Below, piece after piece: positions 1 through 12,500 of a stretch of DNA of 24,342 bases. The stretch is taken from NCBI GenBank assembly GCA_030631915.1, contig DAOVKF010000003.1, positions 1-24,342 on the forward strand, read 5' to 3'. Below the pieces are notes generated by a model. That model was not told the DNA's origin and did not search any database. It saw nothing but the letters and a program-made list of their open reading frames with translations. Position numbers and translations under genes: made by a program. Numbering within the stretch: the stretch's first letter is position 1; each line of letters opens with the position of its first letter. This stretch comes from Candidatus Omnitrophota bacterium. GTDB lineage: Bacteria; Omnitrophota; Gorgyraeia; Tantalellales; Tantalellaceae.

Positions 1-1
1 C

Positions 2-535
2 CGCCTTGACCAGTACCACAGCGACAGGTATTACAATCCCGAGGCAAAAGCCATACTGAAGCAGAGTGACACGGACAATGACCCCGAGGCCCTGGAACAC
101 GGTGATTTCATGATAACCGCGCGCGTGAACATGTATTATTACTACTATTACCACGATCGCTATAACGATTATTACGCGCCGCGCGGCGGAGACCTGTATC
201 TTCGCTACAATGATGAGGACAATTTCTACAGGGCGAGATTCACGGACAACGATACGGTCCAGATACAGAAGATGAAGCACGGCAGTCTTGAGACACTGGC
301 GTCCGTGAACGTGAACAGCGAAGAATTAAGATACATTGATATACCAAAAGGCCAGTGGTGCGACCTGTCATTCGGCGCGCTGGGCAATGAGTTTACCGCG
401 TATGTGAACGGGCAGAAAGTCCTGACAGCCGTTGATACGGCTCCGGTATATGGACGGATAAACTCCGGTTATGCGGGTGTGGGCACCATACCGAACGTAA
501 AAGCGTATTTTGACGATATCCGGCTGTACAGGACG
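2..535 (+). other. Domain: C-terminal part of a ConA-like lectin/glucanase-fold module
   Basis: This stretch reads as a beta-jellyroll whose start may lie before the window. The motif order is GDFMITARVN, then LYLRYNDEDNFYRARF, KGQWCDLSFGALGNEFTAYV, NGQKVL and finally AYFDDIRLYR. A curve from 'measure of exposure' strands to a closing 'DDIRLYR' strand is typical of the concanavalin-A-like superfamily around DUF1080/LamG-like proteins. A tyrosine-rich loop lies at residues 45-58. It is followed directly by the 120-residue beta cassette at 554. The exact family is uncertain. The fold call rests on the strand pattern only. Confidence 0.6.
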
Positions 536-3500
536 GACGTAACGGAGAAAAGGTATTTTGATGTTGATACCGACGGTACGTGCTATGTGTTCACCGATAA
601 CTCTTCCGGGGACATCCATACCAGCGATGAGAACGGGACAGAGGTCACCATAAACGGCGCGGCCTACTCCATAACATCGAGCGGGGATGAACTCGTGTTG
701 ACGGAGAGACAGTCCATCGCGGATGCCGTATCTGCTGAATGGATAGAGATAGAGGATAATTATTATAAAGTCGCGGCCCTGGGAGACGGCTCGTATATGT
801 TATATGACGGGCTGGGAGGCTCGGTTGAGGTGGCTTCAGGGGAACAGGTGAATATAAACGGCGATATTTATGACGTGCAGGCCTCTTCTGTCCGGGACAT
901 CGAATTCATCAAAAGGTTGTATTCTTTTGACGGTAATGGCGATTATATCGCTCTTGGTTCTGACGCGAGCCTTGACCTTGGTAATACATTCACTATCGGC
1001 GCGTGGATAAAACCCGATGAACTTAAAAATTACGCCGGCATAGTGAGTAAAACGTGCTCTGGGAGAAACGGCTATTATTCGTTCAAGCTGGTGTGCCATA
1101 AGGACGGGAGAATAGGTGCTTACAGGCCGAACAGCTGGTACTGGTCGGACAGGACCGGCATAAAGACCGGGGAATGGGCCCATGTTACGTGGGTGCTCAA
1201 GAGCGGCAGGATATATTACTACGTCAACGGCCAGGCATGCGGGTCTTCGAAATTCACTTATCCGGACAGGACATCCCACCATATGTTCATCGGAAGCTGG
1301 TACTATCGCAATTATTATGATTTTGACGGCGACATGGACGACGTGTTCATTTATAACCGCAGCCTGACAGAGGAGGAAATACAGGTACGCATGAATGACG
1401 GGGTAAGCGCGGGCGAAAACGGACTGGTCGCGTATTACGGTTTTACGGACGGAACGGCCCGTAACGAGGCGGGTACCGGGCTGAATAACGGGACAGTTGT
1501 GGGCGCGGCTCCGAAAAGTGTGGCGGCCAGTGAGCATATATCACGCGCATCCATTATTGTGAACGGCACGGAATACGCGGTGATAAAAACAGGCGCCGGA
1601 TATAGCCTGATCAATAATAACGGTATCTTTCAGCAGGACGCGAGCGGCCGGATAGCGCTGGACGGCATGGCTGTGTTCGAGGTAACGGAACTTAACGGGT
1701 CGCTTCATCTTGAACAGGTGCAGTTAGCCGATATGGACGGCAGCGGCGATATAAATAATATTGATAAAGATATTTTTGACGAGGTGCTTGCCAGCGGGAT
1801 ATATGACAGGACCGCTGATATCAATAAAGACGGCGTGGTCGACAATATCGATCATTCCCTGTTCCGGACGCAGTTCATTTCCACATCCCGGGTCGGAAAA
1901 CACGTGATACCCGGCCAGGTCTCGGATACGGAATATTACGCGACACGCCTGTATGACGGGAGATACTGTTTTGACCGTAATGACACCACCGGTGTCATTG
2001 GCAGTCAAAACGGAGGATTCGTGAGCGGAATAGACGGTATTTCCTACAGGATATCCGGGACGGAAAGCGGTCCGGAAGACATTGTCCTGACGCAGGATAA
2101 CATGGTCTACGCGTTCAACGACGGCACGGGTGATATACTTTATGCCATGATCGGTGACAAGGTAACGTTGTACGGCACGGAGTACAGTGTTTCCGGATCG
2201 GATAAGGGAGACATCTCACTCTTCCGCGTAAACGGCACAGGCCGCAGCACAAAGGTCAGCGAGCCCGTGTTTAATATCGGCGGGGAATTCGTAACCGCCA
2301 GACGCGTTGGGAATAACTGGACGCTTACTCTTGATACCGTGGATATCACGCCTGACCCTGCCGGTATTTATACTATAGGCGGCGTGAAATACCTGCTGAA
2401 TGAAAATGACCCGGATGATCTGTTCCTTGAGGCCCCTGTTTCGGAAAGCAATAACATATCTTTCGTTAAACGCTATATCGTGGAAGGTTCCGACCCCGGG
2501 GACATCTCGTTATATGAATACGCCGATGACGGGGCCATAATACCGGGTATTGTCGTGCCTGTGCCAGGTGATACCGGAAGGTTTTTCAACCTGTCGCAGA
2601 TGGAGATAGCCGGCAGCATGCGCTACATATTTGACGACGGCGTATCTCCGCCGCTTGTATCGGAATATGACGGGTTATACACTTCGGTTACGGAACATAA
2701 CGCGATAGAACTTGAAGGAGTGGAATACAGTGTGACTTATGATACTGCCTCCGGCACTTATTCACTCCACGACCGCGTGAACACGCCCATAGAAGGCATT
2801 GAGACCGGCGGGACCGTGACCATAGGCGGTATAGTTTACGATGTGACAGGTTCCGGGAGCGGGGACCTGAAGCTGACCGGCAGGGAATCGATCCAGAAGA
2901 GTCCGGTATCCGGTAAGTGGATAGACCTTGAAAACCGTAACATAGAAGTGACAGGATCGGAATTTACGCGGGAAGCCTGTTCCTCGACCGGGTCGGGCCA
3001 TAAGGCGGTAGTCTTCGGTTATAAGGCCGGGCCCGGGGATTACCGGAGTATTTCGTATGATGTGATAGAGGCAGGCAGCCGGTACATCCTTGTCGACGGG
3101 ACTGGTTCAAATACGTATTCGAGTAATGATACAGGCACGGAGATTGACCTCGGAGGCATCGTATTCATGATAACCCGCGACGAAGATAACCTGGTCTTTA
3201 CTGAAAAACAGGAAAGCGATCATGCTTTCACGGCCGAGTGGATACAAATAGCCGGCAGGTATTATAAGGTTTTGGACTCCGGCGCCGGCACGTTCAACCT
3301 GTCCAACGAGCTTGGCGAGTCTATAGATGTCAGTACGGGGACCCGGGCGGTCATAAACGACAGTGTTTATCATGTTACGGGCACTACGGCGCAGGATATT
3401 GAATTTACTGGTAATAAGTATCTGCGGTTCGACGGGCGTGATGACCAGGTTAAGGGAGTGATGAGCCCGGCCGCGACTCTGACATCGGGCTTAACCCTGG

Positions 3501-6500
3501 AAGCATGGTTCAGGTCCCCGGGCGGCGGCGAAGGAGCACCCAGGATCGTTGAGGTTTCCGACGCCACCGGCAGCGCTAATTACAGTTCAGCGCTGTGTTA
3601 CGACAGGGATGGTTCGTTGAGAGCATGGGTAACTTCCGCTGATTCAGGTGTGCGCGGCGGCGAGGTGGATTATTCCGCGATACTTTACAATGACGATAAG
3701 TGGCATTACGCTGTCTACACTTATGACGGGCTCAGAGGAAAACTATATGTGGATGGCGAACTCAAACAAACGGCAACGGACGATCCTGCCACTGACATCT
3801 GCGATGCTGAGACATTCTGTATAGGTTCATATTACCTGGATACCGGCAATACATTCAACGGCAGCATCGATGAAGTCGCTGTCTGGAGCAGGGCACTGAC
3901 CGCGGCGGAGGTTCAGACACGCATAAACACCGGATTAACCGGTGATGAAGCGGGGCTCGTCGCTTACTATCCCTTTGAGGACGGCACGGCCGGAGATGTC
4001 TCCGCCGGAGGGAGCAATAACGGCGCTGTATACGGGGCCGTTCCCGGAATAGCGTCTCCCGGCCGGCACATGGCTTCGTCATCGATCGTCATGAGCGGGA
4101 CAGAGTATGCTGTCACTAAGACGGCCGCGGGATATGAACTGGTCAATAATACCGGGTCTTTAAGCCCGGATCACGACGGCCTCCTTACCCTGGCTAACGG
4201 CCGGGTATTCAAAACAGGCGATGACGGAAGTTTGTTCCGCGCCGAAAAGATCGTTACGGCGGATATTGACAGGGACGGAGACATAGACAGCCGGGACGAG
4301 TTAATAATACTGGCCGCGCTCACAGGCGGCTGGTATGACCACGCGGCTGATATTAACCTGGATTCAGTCTGTGATCAGCTTGACTATGACATGTTCCGGA
4401 CGCAAAAGGCGTCAACCGCGGATGCCGCCAGATTCACGGTACCCGGTATTGCCGGGGATACGGATTATTATGTGACCCGGTCGCTGGACGGCAGGTATTA
4501 TTTTTATGGCATTGGCGGTGAATACGCGTTCAGCAACGCGGAGGGGACTTACGTAGAGGATATAAACGGCCTGAGCTGCCGGATAGCCGGGACCGGTCTT
4601 GCCGGCCCGGTCCTGCTGGAGGAGGACACGAAATATTATACTTTCAGCGACGGCGGCAGGATCATGGGTAAAGCAAAGACAGGACAGCTTATTGAATACA
4701 ACGGTAAGTACTACAGAGTAAACGGCTTAGGCCTTGACGATATAGGCCTCATAGATACTGCCAGTTCGGACTCCTCTGTCATTCCCGCGAACGCGGGAAT
4801 CCATTTTGAAGCGCAGGGTGAAACATACCGTGTTTCCGGCTCAGACGGGAACTGGGAATTTACCGGCGCCGGGCAGACAATAGCCTTTGATGCCGCAAAC
4901 ACCGCGTTGATAGGAGGAACAAGGTACAGAATAGACGTGGATGATGCCGGAGATTTCACGCTGAAAGGCCCTGTATCAGAAAGCCGCCTGCTCAGGGATG
5001 AACAAAAGACATATCGTGTGGAAGGTACCGGTATGGCGGATATTAAACTTGTGGATGTTTCGCCGCAGGCTCTTGAAAAGGATATGGTCATCCTGAATGT
5101 CAACGGTAAAATATGGGTTTACAGCGTGTATACGGCCGCGGGCGGCGAGATAGCCCTTGATGACGGCGCATATCCGCCGATAGCCGCTGGATATAACGGT
5201 TCATATACCGCGGTAATGACCCCGAGTGTCATGGAGCTGGACGGAGTGGAATACAGGATAATCCATGACGCCGCGCCGGGCTCTTATATCCTCTTCCCGG
5301 CGCCGGAAGAGGAGATACCGGTCAGGTCCGGATACACGACCGGGATCGGGGACACGATTTACAACGTGACCGGCGACTCCGCCCGGGACCTTCGCCTCGA
5401 AAGTATCGAGACCTTCACGCCCGTTAGAGAAGAGGGGAATACCCTGCTTCTGGGTGATGACCTGATCAGGGTCACGAACGCGAGCCTGGACCGGCCCGCG
5501 TTCTCTTCCGTTCCATACACCGGGCTGAAGAGCGTGGCTATCGGTAACGCCGTTGCGGGGAGCGATTTTGAGTATAAATACTATGACGTTATAGCGGAAT
5601 CCGGGCGGTATATTTTCACGGACGGCACTCCGGGCGGCGTATATACAAGTGATGGATCGGGGACGGAAGTCACAATAGGCAGAGAGACTTACATGATTGA
5701 CTATGAGTCGATGCCGGGCGAGATCATACTAACGGGAAAACTGGAAACGATAGATCCTCAGCAGGCAAACTGGATAGAACTGGAAGGCATTTATTACCGT
5801 GTGACGGAGATCGACCCCGATAACGGTATTTATGAGCTTTATACCGGCATACCCGGTAATATGACGAGACAGGTCCAGCTTTCCGGTTCTGTTGAGATCG
5901 GAGGCGTAATATTTGACGTTTACGGCACAGGCGCGGAAGACCTTGAATTGCGTAATTACATACTTGATAAATACAGCAGCCGGGCTGCTTCCTGCCATGA
6001 GGTCCTCATAATGGGCGAGTATTTTATCGTAACAGAGGATGGATCAGGCAGGTGCCGGCTGTTCAACAATACGCGGGCCATAACCGAGGACGCCGGCGGA
6101 ACAATACAGTCTGATATACTGCGCCGGTTCTCAGTAACCGGTTCTTACAGCACTCTCTGTCTGCGGCAGGAAGTAAATTTTGACCTGGACGGTGATACGG
6201 ATACCGATGCCGCGGACGAAGATATTATCGCCGGTCTTATTGTTTCAGGCGCCTATTCTTCTGTCTGTGACCTCACCGGGGACGGCATTATAAGCCAGGC
6301 GGACCTGGACCTGTTCCGCGTCGTGAGACTGGATACTTCACAGGTCGTGAAGCTTTCCATACCGGTGGGCATAAGCGAAGCCGGTTATTACATTACCAGG
6401 GGTGTTTTCGGTAATTTTTACGCGGGCAGCAATTACAGAGAAACGGTCCATTCAACCGGCGGGGTCTTTTCCGGTATCGGCGGGATCACGTATAAGATCA

Positions 6501-9500
6501 CGGGCGATGGCCTTGATAATATCGTTCTCGAAGAAGACATTGACAGGTTATATACTTTCACCAGCGGAACGGCTGTCATGGGCACGGCAATGACAGGCCA
6601 GGATCTTGTCTTTGACAATATCGTATATTCGGTATCCGGGACCGGCCCCGGGGATATTACCCTCCGGAACGGCGCGCAAACCAGTACGGCAGTCGAGGGT
6701 CCCGCGTATATCATCGGAGGCGATATTTATTTGCTCCAGGGATACCCGGGTGCCACTGTTTTGAGCGCGGGCGCCCAGGCGATCGACTTGATCGTGTTGA
6801 ACGGGACAAAATACATGGTAGATGCCTCTGACCAGGAAAATATTATTTTGTCCAGTTCATCCTTTCATATAACCGGCGCGGAAAAGGAATACCGCATGGA
6901 AGGTAATACGCCTGATGATATCGTCCTTTCACTCACGCCGGGTGAAGGCGCTCCAGGAGATATCGACCTGGACGGGAAGATCGACGGCGCAGATGAATGT
7001 GTGATCAGGGAGATCCTGGGGCTCGGGGCCTATAGTTCGAACGCGGACCTGAACGGCGACGGTGCAGTTGACATGGAAGACTTCATCGCGTTCAGGGAAT
7101 ACAGATGCGGCACCCGGGGCAGTATCTCTTATCGTATCGGCGGCCATGAGTACAGTATCGAAAAGGTGGCGGACGCATTTCTTGTATACGCGTCCGATGG
7201 CGCTGTTTTCGTGAGCGACAGCCGCGGCATAGTGGATGACATCGCGGGCCGGTCGTATATTATGATCGACGGCGCTTCCGGTCTCATAGCGGACCTCTGC
7301 GTCTGGGAGAACAGGCCCGCGGATATCAACAAGGACGGCTTTGTGGACGCGGATGACGAAGACCTGATGACCGCGATCATAGATGCCGGCGGTGTTCAGG
7401 GCGATCATCCCACAGCCGACCTGAACAATGACGGCAGTATAGACGATAAAGACCTTGCCATATTCAACGCGTACCTTTCCCCGGCTTTAAAGGAATTCGT
7501 ACTGGAAGGGACGCAGTACCATATCGAAAAGATAGGTGACGTATATAAAGTCTATACAGGTGACGGCAGGATAATTACAAGTGACGAGAGCGGTATCCTT
7601 GAAGATCTTGACGGGTATATGTGCATAATCATTGAAGGGGCTCCCGGCATTATAGACGATATTCGTATTGTCAGGGATAGCCCCAGGGACCTGGACAAAG
7701 ACGGACTGGTAAACAGCGGTGACGAGGTTTTCTGGGGTGAGCTTATTTCAGAACCGTTCACGGAAGAGCAGGAATGCCTGGACTTTGACGGGAGCGGCGA
7801 TTATGTCGACCTCGGTTCCGGCGCGAGCCTTGACCTGGGGAATACCTTCACCGTAAGCGCCTGGATAAGGCCGGATAAGCTGAAAAACTACGCTGGAGTA
7901 GTCCATAAGCAGGTTGCGTCCAGGCTCGGCGGTTATTCATATATGCTGGTCAGTCATGGTAACGGAAGAATAGGCTCTTACAGTCCCCGCATCGGATGGC
8001 GCTGGTCAAACGCCGCCGGGATCACCGCCGGCGAGTGGGCTTATGTCACATGGGTACATAACGGCGGCAGGATGTATTATTATGTCAACGGCAATGCAAT
8101 GGGGTCTTCGACTTTCTCCTATCCGGACACCTCGACCAACCATACGTGGATCGGAGCCGGCCACTATGGCATCAATTATAATTTCGACGGTGCTATTGAC
8201 GAAGCAGCCATTTATAACCGCGCCCTTACGCAGCAGGAGATCCGGGGAATTATGGATTCCAAGCTGACCGGCAGTGAACAGGGGCTTGCCGCGTTATACC
8301 TTTTTGATGACGGGACCGCCGCGGATTCCACGGGTAATAACAGCCCGGGCACGATACGCGGCGCCGCGTTCATGAACAGCCCGAAAGGCTGGGTAAGGAC
8401 AGCCGAATGGTATCTTGCCGATGTTAATGATGACGGCAGTGTTGACGGAGACGATTTTCTGGCTGTGCGGGCTGTCAAGCCATCCACGTCCCTTATTGCC
8501 GAAAACGTGCTGAAAGGAGATATCTATTACATCGAGAAGGTGTACGGCGGGAATTATTTCGTTTATACACCGGACGGCGAGTTCTGGGCGGGGAAGTCCG
8601 GGGATATCATTGAGATAGCCGAGACTTGTTATATAATCCTCGGCGCCGACCGCGTGGAGGACGTGCGACTGAAGGCGCACAGGAGCGGGGATATAAATAA
8701 GGACGGTGAAGTGGATGCGCAGGATGAAGGTATTATCACAAACGCGGCAAACGCCGGCGTATATGTTTCCGCCGCGGATATTGACTCGGACGGTGACGTG
8801 GACGCGGCGGATATTATTGTTTTCAGGACACAGAGAGCGTCGCCAGGCAGCGTGTGCCGCATGATCGAACTTGACGGAACCATGTACTATCTCTCGGAAA
8901 GGGAGAACAATACCTACATGCTTGAACCGGCGGCTCCCGGTGACCACCGGGTGATGATAAGCCGGCCGAGCAACGCCGTGGCGGCAAGTGACACTGTCCT
9001 GTACAATGTCAACGGCATAGATTACCTCGTCCGCGGGGCCGAGGACCTGTCTGACGTGAGGATAGAAGAGCTCGCCGCCGCAGATATTAACAATGACTCC
9101 AGTGTGGATCCACTGGACTGGGAAATAATGAAAAAAGCGCTGGGATCCGTCCGGAGAGTCCATAAGAACGGTATCGAGGCCTCAGACAGGCATAACTGGC
9201 AAGAGACGGTCTATTCCGGCAACCCGCTTTCCGTGCGGGCCTCTGCCACGAGCATGGACAACTGGCTGGAATACGAGTTTGAAGTGCTTCGGGGCGGACG
9301 GTTTGACCTGAGTATCCGGGCCAGGAACGATTCACCGTATAATAACCTGCCTGATGGGTACGTGTATGATTTTGACGTCTACCTGGACGGATCCGCGGAG
9401 AAAACAGGGACCATACACATCCAGGGTAATGACACCGGTTATGAAACAGGGGCGTTGGCCCAGGATATTGAAGAAGGGATACACACGTTCAGGCTTGTAT

Positions 9501-12500
9501 GGGCTAACGCCGCCGACGCGCTTCTGGCAGGGCAGTCAGATCAGGCTCAACCAACGGCTGACGTAAACATGGTAAGCCTTGTTTCCCTGAATTATGACGC
9601 GGCAGCGGACATGAATTCCGATGGCGTTGTGGACATAGAAGACGTCAGGTATTTTATGAGCAGGTATTCTGACACGTCTTTTGTCCGGCACATTAACGTC
9701 GGCGGAAAACCGTATTATGTGATCAGGCCCGATACCGGGCGGAATTACGTATTTTATGACGGATCAGGGAATAAAGTGATCAGTTCAGAGGACGTTGCTA
9801 TAGATACCCGGGCAGTCCAGGGCAAACGCTTATACACGCTTGATTACGCCTCGGATGATTTCGAGTCAGGAACGGATGGATGGTCGGACACGAGGGTCTG
9901 GGACTGTAACGGCAGCACCATCCTGGGCGGTTACAATAATTTCGGCAATAACAGGCCGACCGTGACAAAGACCTGTACGATGGATGCCCCCCCGGCGGAA
10001 ATGGATAAGATATCGAGCTTTAACATCAGTTTTGATTACTATTTTATCGACAGCTGGTATAGGGAGTATGGCTACCTGGACATAAACGGACAGAGGGCCT
10101 GGACGCAGAAAATGACATTTTACGAGCCCTGTTATAACGACTATACCATACCATCATGCGGGAACAGCTGCGCCGATCACATGATGCATGTGGAACTTAC
10201 CTATGAAAATGTGACAGGCAGTGACGCGATAACCCTTACCTTTGGTTCCACGTTGAACGAAAGCGCAAGTGACGAGTCATGGGGCATTGATAACGTTAGG
10301 ATCGTGGCCTCGGCGTCCCTCGACGAACGGATCGCCGAGAAGGTCCTGGACAACAGGATCATGTTGAACGGGATAGAATACGTAATAGAGGAGAACGGGG
10401 AAGATACCGGCGGGATATTGTTGATACCGGCGGCGGATGTTACAGGTGACGGCATGGTCTCTGGCGATGACATGGACATGATCAAAGAAGCTATGGGTTC
10501 GACCGCTCCGGTTGTTCTTAAAGGCGATGAGTTCAGCATGGAAGAAACGGCTGATCTTGCTGAGTTCCTGAAATTTGACGGTTCAACAGGCGATAAAGTG
10601 GTTGTGCCCTATCAGGCCGTGAACGGCCTTGCGGATTTTTCGGTTACGGCCCGCGTTAAACTCGACCCCTCGGCTTCGGGAAGCAATACCGTGCTTAGCA
10701 TTAAGTCCAATACCGGAGATAACGAATTTGTGGTCTCTTATTATAAAGATACGAGCAGATGGGACATCGAGTTCCAGGACGAAACGTATACGTTTACTTC
10801 GAGCGCGTTCATGGACACCGGCAAATGGCATGATCTTGTTGTTACGCGTAAAGACGCGATATTGACATTGTATGTGGACGGTGTCTGTATAGGACAGGCG
10901 TATGTAAGCGATAAACCCCTTAACGCCGCGTCCGGAGGGTTTATAATCGGCCAGCGTCAGAGTGAAATCGGCAGCGGGTTTAGCGCTGAGGCGGCGTTTA
11001 CCGGCGGCATGGACGAAATATCGGTATGGAGAAGAGCTCTTTCGGTATCCGAGATATACATGTTGAACAGGGGACAGATACTGTCACAGGCGGATGGTTT
11101 TGACACAGACTGCCGTGCGTACTGGAAGTTCAGCTCCGCGGACGGCAATATCGCGGCGGATTTTTCCGGCAGTAGAAATGACGGGCAGATATACGGCGCT
11201 GTCCATGGCTGTGAGAATAAAACAGGATTTACCGCGGAAGACGGTCATATACACGCGGCTCCGGCGCTTTCATCACTCGATTCGTATCAGGTGGCATATA
11301 AGTTCGACGGTATACGCGGCAGCGGAGATTATCGCGTAGGGCTTGATGTCAGGGCACACAAGAGCGAGCCGGTCGACCGATGGTTCACCGAAGGCTTCCG
11401 GGTCGACGTAATGGTCGACGGGCATAACATGGGCGAATTGATCATACCCGTGGGCCGTTTTCTGTACATGTCGGATCATATCGAAATGGCGCTTGAGGAT
11501 GGCGAACATACGGTTACCTTTACCTGGGCCAATCCGGAGATAGGGGCAAATATTGAGATCGGCAGGGTGTTCATCGAGGATGCGGCATACGCGGAGTCCG
11601 CGGATATAGACGCTGACGGGATGATAGACGAAAATGATATATACGCGCTGGGGCTGCACAGGATAAAGACCGACGTGACGCAAACCATCGAGCTGGACGG
11701 CCGGACTTATTTCGCGACCCTGAACGAGATTACCGGCAGGCTCGTGCTTGACGACGGACAGGGTTCGAGGTACACGAACGCGTATATAAGAGACCCGGGC
11801 GCCGTTCTCGTGTTTGACGGACGTCACGGCTATGTCTCCGCGCCGTATGAAGTAATAAACGGGCTTGAGGATTTCAGTCTGGCGCAGAGAGTCAGGTTCG
11901 GGGAGGGATGCGGGGAAGCGGACATTTGCGCTATTATAAGCGGCGCGGAAAGCGATGCGGCCAATAACGAGCTTCTCCTGTATTACAGCGGTTCGGACAA
12001 TAGATGGGCTGTTTATGTGAACGGGATGCAGTATGTTTTTGATGCCCGGGACACGGTCGAGGATAATGACTGGCATTCCGTTGTGCTGGTGAGGCACGGA
12101 GCTACGCTTGAACTTTACGTGGACGGGTATTCGCGGGGGATCTCAGCATGTCCGGCCGGCGCGCTCACAATAGCGGAGAACGGGTTTATTATAGGCCAGG
12201 ACCAGGATAGTGTCGGCGGTGAGTTTGACCTGAACCAGGCGTTCAGTGGGGAACTGGATGATATGTCTGTCTGGAGCAGGCCCCTCACCCAGGGTGAGAT
12301 ACTCAACATGCATATGGGCATGCCTGCCTCGCTGGTCAAAGATTACGGGCAGTATTGCCGCGCGTGGTGGAATTTTGACGAGGGAACGGGATCCGGGCTC
12401 ATGGATATGACCGCCCACGGCCGCAATGCCTCCACAGCCGGAGCCGAGTGGAGCACGGCGGCATATACATACGGAAGGAATGAATACGGTGTAAAAGATA

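Larger units (their letters stand above)
1727..4258 (+). repeat. Large tandem unit I (844 codons, with LamG)
   Basis: The order is F-hand pair, hairpin repeats, 120-residue cassette, LamG 2, tail. Unit II (4259-6175) has the same order of motifs without the LamG. From the F-hand pair to the cassette start there are 443 codons here and 441 in unit II. Shared landmarks in the same order are FRTQ, the DTxYYxTR strand, DGRYxF, the DIxL hairpin, PVSES, DDGxxPP and ELxGVEY. The match is protein-level and clearly old, not a recent DNA copy. Confidence 0.85.
4259..6175 (+). repeat. Large tandem unit II (639 codons, no LamG)
   Basis: Parallel to unit I from the F-hand pair through the beta cassette and tail, but without a LamG. 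The 615-base difference between units I and II is close to the 630-base length of LamG 2. Landmarks include DTDYYVTRSLDGRYYF, GPVSESRLLRDEQ, ELDGVEYRI and YYDVIAESG. Confidence 0.83.

Noticed and set aside
4781..4800. A transcription terminator hairpin
   Set aside because: No T-run follows it, and the coding frame continues past it without a break. The motif matches a dispersed repeat instead.
4711..5103. A minus-strand open stretch with the WIPAFAGMT phrase
   Set aside because: The phrase is just the reverse translation of the small palindromic repeat at 4781-4800, which appears in many spurious predicted proteins.
8294..9163. A 289-codon open stretch on the minus strand (also 836-1537, 11273-12097 and 14168-14860)
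   Set aside because: It lies wholly opposite well-recognised domains of the + frame and encodes no family I know. Codon bias in the + gene explains such antisense openings.
9987..9993. A run of seven C bases as a frameshift site
   Set aside because: The frame is the same on both sides and domains continue. One short homopolymer is not evidence of programmed slippage.
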